A stretch of 64,000 nt of DNA from JAJDFU01 sp964640855 (GTDB lineage Bacteria > Bacteroidota > Bacteroidia > Chitinophagales > Saprospiraceae): assembly GCA_964640855.1 (NCBI GenBank), contig CAZXIX010000001.1:96035-160034 (forward strand), in the 5' to 3' direction. Numbering within the stretch: position 1 is the first letter of the stretch; each line of letters starts with the position of its first letter. Of this stretch, positions 53,536 to 61,083 are shown piece by piece. The position numbers were made by a program, and so were the translations under genes. The notes below the pieces were generated by a model. It was not told the origin of the DNA. It saw only the letters and a list, made by a program, of their open reading frames with translations, and did not search any database.

Positions 53536-55542
53536 CTAATTTTCTTTGGGAGCTTCGGGGGGAGTAGGCTCTTCCTTACTCTCCTCGGACTCTCCGGCCG
53601 GTTGTCCGGCGGCATGATGATCGTCGTTGTCAGAGTAGGGTCTCCGGCCGATCAGCCGTTCTACATCCGACTTTAGCAAAACCTCTTTTTCCAGCAGAGC
53701 ATGGGCCAACTTCTCCAGTTCGTCCCGATGTTCCCGCAGCAGTTCCTGAGCCCGCAGATACTGGGATTCCACCAGTTTCCGGACTTCTTCGTCGATCATG
53801 GAAGCTGTCTGGTCGGAATAGGGTTTGGTGAAGGATTCATTCTGCAGGCCGTAGAAAGAAACCTGACCGACTTTGTTATTCATACCGAAGATGGAGATCA
53901 TGCTGTAAGCCATCTTGGTGACCTGGTCCAGGTCGTTTTGAGCTCCGGTAGATATTTTACTGAAGACAATGGTTTCCGCAGCCCGACCGCCGAAGGTCAT
54001 ACACATGCGATCCAGCAATTGCTCGGTCCGGGTGATGTATTCTTCTTTAGGCAGATATTGGGCATAACCCAAAGTGCCGATTCCCCGGGGGACAATAGTC
54101 ACTTTGACCAAAGGCGAAGCGTGCTCCAGATACCAGCCACAGACAGCGTGGCCGGCTTCGTGGTAAGCAATGATCTTCTTTTCTTCCGGAGAAATGATTT
54201 TGTTCTTCTTCTCCAACCCGCCGATTACGCGATCCAGGGCGTAGTTGAAGTCGTCCATATCGACCGCCTTCTTATTGCGGCGGGCTGCAACCAGAGCGGC
54301 TTCGTTACAGACGTTGGCTATATCCGCACCGGCGAAACCGGGCGTCATTTCAGCCAGCGCCACCGGGCTAAGCTCCGGGGCTGTTTTGATGTTTTTCAGA
54401 TGCACCTTGAAAATGGCCTCCCGTCCTTTGAGGTCGGGCCTGTCGATGCCGATCTGGCGGTCGAAACGCCCGGGCCTGAGCAGCGCTGTGTCGAGCACAT
54501 CCGGCCGGTTGGTGGCAGCCATCAGGATAACGCCTTTATCGGTGGAAAAGCCATCCATCTCGACCAGCAACTGGTTCAGGGTGTTTTCCCTTTCGTCGTT
54601 GCCTCCCTGAATGGCATTTCTGCCCCGTGCGCGACCGATGGCATCGATCTCGTCGATGAAAACGATACAGGGGGCTTTCTCCCGTGCCTGCTTAAACAGG
54701 TCGCGAACCCGGGAGGCGCCCACTCCGACGAACATTTCGACAAAGTCGGAGCCCGAGATGGAAAAGAAGGGCACACCGGCTTCTCCAGCAACGGCTTTGG
54801 CGAGCAGCGTTTTACCGGTTCCGGGAGGGCCTACCAGCAGCACACCTTTGGGAATTTTACCTCCCAGAGAGGTGTATTTCTTGGGATTCTTGAGGAAATC
54901 CACGACCTCCATCACTTCTTCTTTGGCCTCGTCCAGACCGGCTACATCGGCAAAAGTGACGGAAACCGTACTATTTTGGTCGAAGAGAGTGGCTTTGCTC
55001 TTGCCAATGTTGAAGATTTGGGCGCCCGGTCCGCCTCCCGCACCGCTGACCCGGCGCATGATGAAGATCCAGATTCCGACCAGAATGGCAATGGGAAGAA
55101 TCCATCCCAAAACCTGCGGAAGCCAGTTGGTTTCCGTTTCGTATTTCGGGAAAATTCGTCGGCTCTCGGGTACGTTGGCTTCTTCCTGTAAGGACCGGAG
55201 TTGCTCTTCAAACTTTTCCACGGAGCCGATATTCATCCAGTAGTGTTCGCGCGGCCCGCCGAGATTGGAAGAGGTGGCGTCTTTGTACTTTTCTTTCTTG
55301 AGCGCCTCCTCGGTGAGGTATATCTCGGCCCTGCGGTTGTTGACCACCTCGATTTTCGCGATATCCTGATCCCGAAGCATATCATTTAGCCGATGCCGCT
55401 CCAGTTGCTCCCGGGAGGCCGTATTCATATAATAGATATTCACGGCGAGCAGGAACATCGCTATGATCCCGTAGATCCACAGGGAGTTGAATTTCCCGGG
55501 ATTGGGTTGCTTGGGCTTGTTATTATTACCTTCGTTCTGCAT
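53536..55542 (-). CDS. ftsH: ATP-dependent zinc metalloprotease FtsH
   Basis: 668 residues. Membrane helices at about 22-42 (SLWIYGIIAMFLLAVNIYYM) and about 145-165 flank the periplasmic part. AAA+ domain: Walker A GPPGTGKT, Walker B IVFIDEIDAIG, and the SRH ATNRPDVLDTALLRPGRFDR. Protease domain: zinc motif HEAGH (in IAYHEAGHAVCGW). It degrades misfolded membrane proteins and regulatory substrates. An acidic, Pro-rich tail ends the protein. Order ftsH-rsfS (minus) with birA divergent is a familiar Bacteroidota arrangement. Confidence 0.97.
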   Translation of the reverse strand: MQNEGNNNKPKQPNPGKFNSLWIYGIIAMFLLAVNIYYMNTASREQLERHRLNDMLRDQDIAKIEVVNNRRAEIYLTEEALKKEKYKDATSSNLGGPREHYWMNIGSVEKFEEQLRSLQEEANVPESRRIFPKYETETNWLPQVLGWILPIAILVGIWIFIMRRVSGAGGGPGAQIFNIGKSKATLFDQNSTVSVTFADVAGLDEAKEEVMEVVDFLKNPKKYTSLGGKIPKGVLLVGPPGTGKTLLAKAVAGEAGVPFFSISGSDFVEMFVGVGASRVRDLFKQAREKAPCIVFIDEIDAIGRARGRNAIQGGNDERENTLNQLLVEMDGFSTDKGVILMAATNRPDVLDTALLRPGRFDRQIGIDRPDLKGREAIFKVHLKNIKTAPELSPVALAEMTPGFAGADIANVCNEAALVAARRNKKAVDMDDFNYALDRVIGGLEKKNKIISPEEKKIIAYHEAGHAVCGWYLEHASPLVKVTIVPRGIGTLGYAQYLPKEEYITRTEQLLDRMCMTFGGRAAETIVFSKISTGAQNDLDQVTKMAYSMISIFGMNNKVGQVSFYGLQNESFTKPYSDQTASMIDEEVRKLVESQYLRAQELLREHRDELEKLAHALLEKEVLLKSDVERLIGRRPYSDNDDHHAAGQPAGESEESKEEPTPPEAPKEN

Positions 55543-55648
55543 GTCTTACCACATTTTCCTAAAGGGAACTGCCAATAGCAGCGTTACGTGTTAAAAACGC
55601 CCCTAGCGCCAAATCGTTGCCAAGTATCGACAAAAAGCCGGAGAGTGC

Positions 55649-56038
55649 CTACAAATCCTGATATTCCGTGACCGAAGCGTCTCCCCAGAGGTCTTCCAGT
55701 TCGTAGAAAGACCGCTTCTCTTTGTGGAAAACATGCACCACAGTTGTGAAATAGTCCAGGCAGATCCACAGAGCATTCCGGGTGCCCTCCACGTGAGAGG
55801 GGAGTAGATCGCCTTCCTGTTTGAGCCGTTTGGAGATGTTGTCGGAAATGGCCTTGACCTGGGTGTTGGAGTCTCCTTCGCAGATGATGAAAAAGTCGGT
55901 AGGAGCGTCATCCAGGTGTCGAAGATCGAGCTTGACAATGTTTTTTCCTTTTGTGTCTCGGATACTGTCTACGATGAGCTCGTTGATTTCTGTTGCTGTC
56001 GCTGGCCGACGCGTGGAGATCTGGACAGATTGATTCAA
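55649..56038 (-). CDS. rsfS: Ribosome silencing factor RsfS
   Basis: 129 residues. Signature: LIVDSIRDTKGKNIVKLDLR, then DFFIICEGDSNTQVKAISDN, and WICLDYFTTVVHVFHKEKR. RsfS binds L14 on the large subunit and blocks subunit joining in stationary phase. The start must be TTG at 56038 or a similar weak codon: the frame contains no other methionine at all, and no ATG or GTG lies upstream before a stop. The stop is 106 bases before ftsH. Confidence 0.93.
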   Translation of the reverse strand: MNQSVQISTRRPATATEINELIVDSIRDTKGKNIVKLDLRHLDDAPTDFFIICEGDSNTQVKAISDNISKRLKQEGDLLPSHVEGTRNALWICLDYFTTVVHVFHKEKRSFYELEDLWGDASVTEYQDL

Positions 56039-56057
56039 ATTATGGTGGTTAGATTTG
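56030..56057 (+). promoter_or_regulatory. Weak candidate promoter of birA
   Basis: TAGATTTG at 56050-56057 fits TAnnTTTG and TTG at 56030-56032 is 17 bases upstream, a short spacing. It overlaps the rsfS start. The birA start lies about 135 bases further. Confidence 0.3.
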
Positions 56058-56193
56058 TGATTGGGATCGCGTCCCTTGATTTATTTAACAGTTATCGAAT
56101 TAACAATTTCGCTGGGGATCCGGAAAAAAACAGCTTTCTTATCTTTTCGCACCGGTATCTGTCTACTATCATTGGCTATAAAAATAGCGGCTT

Positions 56194-56961
56194 TTGGGAA
56201 AAAACCGAAACACCCTTTTCATAGGCAATCAGCTTTTTCACTTTTCTTCCTTATCCTCAACCAATGCATATGCTTCTCAACTCCTTGCAAAAAGCCGGCC
56301 AGCCGAAGGAACTGTCATTTCGACATTTAACCAGACCCGGGGGAATGGCCAGTCTGGCAGTGTTTGGGAGGGGGAAACACATGCGCATTTGGCGTTTACT
56401 ACCATATTATATCCCGGAAAAGTTCCCGCACCCGCTCAATTTTTGCTCAATCAGGCAGTTGCCCTCGCGGTTGTCGATCTGGTCCGGTCGCTCTCCCTAC
56501 CCTCTCCCAGGATCAAATGGCCCAATGATATTTTTCTGGCTCACCGCAAGATTTGCGGGATCCTCATTGAAAACCTGCTGTCCGCCAACCGAATACAACA
56601 CAGCATTGTAGGCATTGGCCTCAACGTCAATCAAAAGTCTTTTCCCTCTCATTTGCCCAGGGCGGGTAGCCTGCGCCAAATAGCGGGAAAGCCGTTTGAT
56701 CTGGAGGCGATCCGGGATTCCCTATGCGTTTGTCTTGAAAGGCGTTATTTGAGTTTGCGCAAAAGGGATAATCGGCCCCTGATACGCGAATATCACGACG
56801 CTCTATACGGATTGGGCGAACCCATTTCCTTTCGGGAGCCGGGAGGAGAGGTATGGACCGGCATCCCGGAAGGGGTAACTCCCCAGGGGCTTCTCAAGAT
56901 CCGAAAGCCGGATGGGCGTATAGCTGCATTTCAACCCAAGCAGGTAGAATGGGTCTGGTAG
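56194..56961 (+). CDS. birA: Biotin--[acetyl-CoA-carboxylase] ligase BirA
   Basis: 255 residues, the catalytic (class I) form without an N-terminal DNA-binding domain. Seen: HFSSLSSTNAYA, the biotin-binding segment GNGQSGSVWEG in place of the usual GRGQRGN-W, the KWPNDIFLAHRKICGILIE motif and IVGIGLNVNQK. It attaches biotin to the carboxylase carrier protein. The start is TTG 56194: the frame is closed by TAG at 56185, and no ATG precedes the conserved text. So both rsfS and birA, head to head, use weak starts. Confidence 0.9.
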   Translation: MGKNRNTLFIGNQLFHFSSLSSTNAYASQLLAKSRPAEGTVISTFNQTRGNGQSGSVWEGETHAHLAFTTILYPGKVPAPAQFLLNQAVALAVVDLVRSLSLPSPRIKWPNDIFLAHRKICGILIENLLSANRIQHSIVGIGLNVNQKSFPSHLPRAGSLRQIAGKPFDLEAIRDSLCVCLERRYLSLRKRDNRPLIREYHDALYGLGEPISFREPGGEVWTGIPEGVTPQGLLKIRKPDGRIAAFQPKQVEWVW

Positions 56962-57039
56962 GCTGGAATAAATCGGGCAAAGGATGTAACCAAACCGGCT
57001 TCCTTCCGTTTTCTCCTTAATAATCGAAAATCATTACGG

Positions 57040-58308
57040 ATGAGGGTTTATTTGATCACTATTGGCGACGAACTCCTGATCGGTCAGACCGTGGATACCA
57101 ACTCCGCATGGATGGGGAGGTTATTGAATCTGCATGGAGCCCGGATCGTAGAGTCTCTCACCGTGGGAGATGATGCTCCCACGATCCGCAAAGCGCTTGA
57201 AAGGGCTTCCGGCAGTGCCGATGTGGTCCTGATCACCGGAGGACTGGGGCCGACCAAAGACGATATTACCAAAAAAATGTTGGCTGAATTTTTTGGGGAC
57301 GCTATGCGCTTCGACGATCCTACCTTTGAGCGTATCAAAAAGCTTTTCCAAAGATGGGGGCGGGAGATGACACCTGCCCACCGGGAGCAGTGTTACATGC
57401 CCGCCAGTGCGGAGTTGCTTCTCAATAAAATGGGAACGGCACCGGGTATGTGGTTTGAACGAGACGGACAAATCTTCGTTTCCATGCCTGGCGTTCCCTA
57501 CGAGATGGAATACCTGATGGAAAAGGAGGTGGTCCCCCGACTGGTGAAACGCTTTCCCGGACTGCCCATTCTGCATCGGACGATACTGACCGTAGGAGAA
57601 GGCGAATCCCGGATCGCCCTGCGACTGGAAGCCTTTGAAAGTCAACTTCCTCCCCACATCAAACTGGCCTACCTTCCCAACCTCGGCCGGGTTCGATTGC
57701 GCCTGACCGGGCAACACGAGGACCAGCAGGCGCTTGAGCTGGAAATGGACCAAAAGGCCATGGAACTGGAATCCCTCCTTCCGGAATTGACCTTTGGCCG
57801 GGACCAGGAAACCCTGGAAGGGGCAATAGGCCAGCTTCTCCGGAAGCATGGACTCCGGCTCGGGACTGCTGAAAGCTGCACCGGCGGATACATTGCCCAC
57901 CAGATGACCACCGTCCCCGGTTCGTCTGAGTATTTTGAAGGGAGCATCGTGAGCTATTCCAATGCGATGAAAAGGAACCTGCTCCAGGTCCGGGAGGAGA
58001 CCCTGCAGCAATTCGGGGCCGTCAGCGAGCAGACGGTGCGCGAAATGGCCGAAGGGGCTTTACAGGCCATAGGGTGCGATATTGCCGTCTCGGTTTCGGG
58101 AATAGCCGGCCCGGGCGGCGGAAGTGCCGAAAAACCCGTGGGTACCGTCTGGATCGGGGTTTCCGATGGCACCCAAACCGAGGCTTTTTTGCTGCGTTCG
58201 GGGAAGGACCGCATCAAAAATATCCAGTTCGCTTCCGTACATGCTCTTAATCGTCTCCGACGGTTCCTGTTGGTCTATTACGAGAAGAGGAAGGAGGTCT
58301 TAGTTTGA
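57040..58308 (+). CDS. cinA: CinA / nicotinamide-nucleotide amidase PncC-type bifunctional protein
   Basis: 422 residues. The N-terminal MoCF-like domain has ITIGDELLIGQTVDTNSAW, VLITGGLGPTKDDITKKML and FVSMPGVPYEMEYL. The C-terminal CinA/PncC domain (about 265-420) carries LGTAESCTGGYIAHQMT and SVSGIAGPGGGSAEKPVGT. The PncC part deamidates NMN for pyridine-nucleotide recycling; the N-terminal part belongs to the ADP-ribose pyrophosphatase-type CinA module. Full length, own leader. Confidence 0.94.
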   Translation: MRVYLITIGDELLIGQTVDTNSAWMGRLLNLHGARIVESLTVGDDAPTIRKALERASGSADVVLITGGLGPTKDDITKKMLAEFFGDAMRFDDPTFERIKKLFQRWGREMTPAHREQCYMPASAELLLNKMGTAPGMWFERDGQIFVSMPGVPYEMEYLMEKEVVPRLVKRFPGLPILHRTILTVGEGESRIALRLEAFESQLPPHIKLAYLPNLGRVRLRLTGQHEDQQALELEMDQKAMELESLLPELTFGRDQETLEGAIGQLLRKHGLRLGTAESCTGGYIAHQMTTVPGSSEYFEGSIVSYSNAMKRNLLQVREETLQQFGAVSEQTVREMAEGALQAIGCDIAVSVSGIAGPGGGSAEKPVGTVWIGVSDGTQTEAFLLRSGKDRIKNIQFASVHALNRLRRFLLVYYEKRKEVLV

Positions 58309-58317
58309 GATTGATCA

Positions 58318-58348
58318 TTGGAAAGACCCTGAATTTCCGCTACTTTTG
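58318..58348 (+). promoter_or_regulatory. Promoter of the E2 acyltransferase gene
   Basis: TTG at 58318-58320 and TACTTTTG at 58341-58348, spacer 20 bases, an excellent fit to the Bacteroidota -33/-7 consensus. The start codon is 48 bases downstream. Confidence 0.7.
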
Positions 58349-58395
58349 CAGCACATTTCAAGCTGCCTAACCAAATCGCAACCCTAACTTGAGCT

Positions 58396-59736
58396 ATGGC
58401 TAAAGTGGAATTAATCATGCCCAAAATGGGCGAGAGCATTATGGAAGCCCAGATCCTATCCTGGGTCAAGAAAGTAGGAGATACCGTCGAGGAGGACGAA
58501 ACCATTCTGGAGATTGCTACCGACAAAGTGGATTCCGAAGTTCCCTCTCCGGTCAGCGGGACTCTTGCCGAGATCCTGTTTCCGGAAGGAGAGACCGTTG
58601 AGATCGGAAAAGTGATCGCCATCATTGCTTCCGAAGGGGAAGAGGTGGAGCCGAAAGACTCGCCTGCCGTCGGGGCGGCTACTCCATCATCCAATGGGGC
58701 TTCGTCAAGCAATGGCTCCAGCCCCAAAAAGCAACCCGAACCTGCTACGGTTGACAGCCTGGTCTCCGAGCCCGCTCCTGCCTCTCCGGTCAAGCGAAGC
58801 AGCGGCTCCCGCTTTTATTCTCCCCTGGTCCGGACCATAGCCCAAAAAGAGAACATCAGCCAGGAAGAGCTGGATCAGGTAGAAGGTTCCGGCGAAAGAG
58901 GAAGAGTCACGAAAAGGGACATCCTGGCTTATGTGAAAAACCGGAAAGCCGCACCCAAACCCGCATCTTCAGCTCCTGCTTCTTCTCCCGCCCCCGCCGC
59001 GCCCAAGCCGGCTGTTACCGTGTCAGATGATGCCGAGATCATCGAAATGGACCGCATGCGGCGCATGATCGCCGATCACATGGTCATGTCCAAACAGACT
59101 TCCCCTCATGTGACCTCCTTCGTTGAAGTCGATGTGACAGATATTGTGGAATGGAGAAACCGGGTCAAGAAAGACTTTCAGCAAAAGCACGGTACCCGGA
59201 TCACCTTTACGCCCATCTTTGTAGAGGCCGTTATCAAAGCCCTGTTTGACTATCCCATGGTTAACATTTCCGTAGACGGCACCCGGATCATTCGCCACAA
59301 GTCTTTCAACATTGGCATGGCAACCGCCCTGCCCAGCGGCAACCTCATCGTACCCGTGATCAAGCAAGCCGAACAACTCAACCTGATCGGACTGGCGAAA
59401 GCCGTCAACGATCTGGCCGGAAGAGCACGCGAAAACAAACTCAAACCCGAAGAGATCCAGGGCGGTACGTTTACGCTGACCAACGTAGGGACTTTTGGGA
59501 ATGTGATGGGGACACCCATCATCAATCAACCCCAGGTGGCCATTCTGGCTACCGGCGCCATCCGGAAAAAGCCGGCGGTGGTCGAGACCGAATTTGGAGA
59601 CCTCATCGCCGTGCGGCATATGATGTATCTCTCTCTGAGCTACGATCACAGGGTAGTGGATGGAGCCCTTGGGGGATCCTTCCTGCGCCGGGTGGGTGAC
59701 TACCTGGAGGCGTTCGATGCAGACAGAAGTCTGTAA
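58396..59736 (+). CDS. Lipoyl-bearing 2-oxo acid dehydrogenase E2 acyltransferase
   Basis: 446 residues. Lipoyl domain 1-77 with lipoyl-lysine K44 in ATDKVDSEVPSP. An Ala/Pro/Ser-rich linker follows. A peripheral subunit-binding domain is at about 140-180 (FYSPLVRTIAQKENISQ, SGERGRVTKRDI), then a second Ala/Pro linker. The catalytic domain is about 215-446, with the active-site His and Asp in SYDHRVVDGA and TLTNVGTFGNVMGTPII. Which complex it serves (branched-chain, pyruvate or 2-oxoglutarate) is not decided by sequence alone; a single lipoyl domain fits the branched-chain type. E1 and E3 genes are not adjacent. Confidence 0.92.
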   Translation: MAKVELIMPKMGESIMEAQILSWVKKVGDTVEEDETILEIATDKVDSEVPSPVSGTLAEILFPEGETVEIGKVIAIIASEGEEVEPKDSPAVGAATPSSNGASSSNGSSPKKQPEPATVDSLVSEPAPASPVKRSSGSRFYSPLVRTIAQKENISQEELDQVEGSGERGRVTKRDILAYVKNRKAAPKPASSAPASSPAPAAPKPAVTVSDDAEIIEMDRMRRMIADHMVMSKQTSPHVTSFVEVDVTDIVEWRNRVKKDFQQKHGTRITFTPIFVEAVIKALFDYPMVNISVDGTRIIRHKSFNIGMATALPSGNLIVPVIKQAEQLNLIGLAKAVNDLAGRARENKLKPEEIQGGTFTLTNVGTFGNVMGTPIINQPQVAILATGAIRKKPAVVETEFGDLIAVRHMMYLSLSYDHRVVDGALGGSFLRRVGDYLEAFDADRSL

Positions 59737-59807
59737 AAAGATTCCGAGAAGACTGGTGAACAAGACTAAGCCATCTCCTTTTACTTGTATGTACCAATTT
59801 TTTACTC

Positions 59808-60947
59808 ATGGTAAATAGAGTCCATCTTTTTCTGACTGCCAGCCTTTTCCTGCTTGCCTGCGGAAACGTCAACCCGCCTACGAAGATTCTGTCCGAACCG
59901 GGTACAGATCTGGCGTCTATCCAATTGCCCGAGGGATTTGAAATTTCGATCTGGGCAGAGGACGTAGAAAATGCCCGTTCTCTTTGCCTGACTCCCAACG
60001 GAACGCTTTTTATAGGCACGCGTGGGGAAGGAAAAGTGTATGCGCTGAAAGATACGGACGGGGATTTTCAGGCGGACGAACGATACGAAATCGCCTCCGG
60101 TCTCCAAATGCCCAACGGAGTGGCTTTCCGGGACGGAGATCTGTATGTGGCCGAGGTAAGCCGGATTTTGCGCTTCAAGGATATCGAAAACAATCTGGAT
60201 GCCCCTCAGGAGCCCGAAGTGATATACGACGACTATCCCACGGATACCCACCACGGCTGGAAATACATCGCTTTTGGGCCGGATGGCAAACTCTATGTTC
60301 CCGTGGGAGCCCCTTGCAACATTTGCGAGCCCGAAAAGGATGTTTTCACCAGCATTACCCGCATGAATCCGGATGGCTCGGATATGGAAATCGTACAGAC
60401 CGGGATCCGCAATACGGTAGGTTTTACCTGGCATCCGGATACCAAGGAACTTTGGTTTACCGATAACGGCCGGGACTGGATGGGAGACGACCAACCGGCC
60501 TGCGAACTCAATCATGCCCCCCGGGATAACATGCATTTCGGATATCCTTATTGCCATCAGGGAAACCTGGCCGATCCGGAATTTGGAGAAAAGTTTCCTT
60601 GCTCCGACTTCACGCCTCCCGTTCAAAACCTGGGCCCGCACGTAGCCCCGCTCGGTCTTGAATTTTACACAGGAGGGCAATTTCCTGAAGAATACAACAA
60701 ACAGGTGTTGATAGCGGAACACGGATCCTGGAATCGCAGTGAGAAAATCGGCTATCGCTTGATGCTTGTCCGGCTAAACGGAAACCAGGCCGTCAGCTAT
60801 GAGCCATTTGCTACAGGCTGGCTGAATGAAGAGACCCAAGAAGCCTGGGGAAGGCCGGTCGACCTGGAACACCTTCCGGATGGATCTCTTCTGGTGAGCG
60901 ATGATTTTGGAGATGCTATTTACCGGATCTCCTACACCGGCGGATAA
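59808..60947 (+). CDS. Lipoprotein sugar-dehydrogenase-like beta propeller (PQQ/sorbosone type)
   Basis: 379 residues. A lipoprotein signal is visible (HLFLTASLFLLACGN, lipobox LLAC, acyl-Cys20). The rest is a six-blade propeller of the soluble glucose/sorbosone dehydrogenase group: SLCLTPNGTLFIGTRGEGKV, YIAFGPDGKLYVPVGAPCN, SITRMNPDGSDMEIV and GFTWHPDTKELWFTDNGRD. These oxidise sugars or related alcohols with PQQ or another cofactor. Quinone binding is inferred. Convergent with the AsmA-like gene over 136 bases without clear terminator. Confidence 0.88.
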   Translation: MVNRVHLFLTASLFLLACGNVNPPTKILSEPGTDLASIQLPEGFEISIWAEDVENARSLCLTPNGTLFIGTRGEGKVYALKDTDGDFQADERYEIASGLQMPNGVAFRDGDLYVAEVSRILRFKDIENNLDAPQEPEVIYDDYPTDTHHGWKYIAFGPDGKLYVPVGAPCNICEPEKDVFTSITRMNPDGSDMEIVQTGIRNTVGFTWHPDTKELWFTDNGRDWMGDDQPACELNHAPRDNMHFGYPYCHQGNLADPEFGEKFPCSDFTPPVQNLGPHVAPLGLEFYTGGQFPEEYNKQVLIAEHGSWNRSEKIGYRLMLVRLNGNQAVSYEPFATGWLNEETQEAWGRPVDLEHLPDGSLLVSDDFGDAIYRISYTGG

Positions 60948-61083
60948 GGCGTCTTCCGGCCGTTGGAGGGTTTCTTTTTCGGGGGATAGAATTGAAATGT
61001 TCACCATAGGGCGCGAAGGAGAATAATGTTTTCCTTAAAGCAAACACCCTTTAGTTTGAAACTCCAAACCTCTGGCGGCGAGC

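Noticed and set aside
53701..55191. 496-codon open frame on the plus strand
   Set aside because: Antisense to ftsH, a GC-rich shadow frame.
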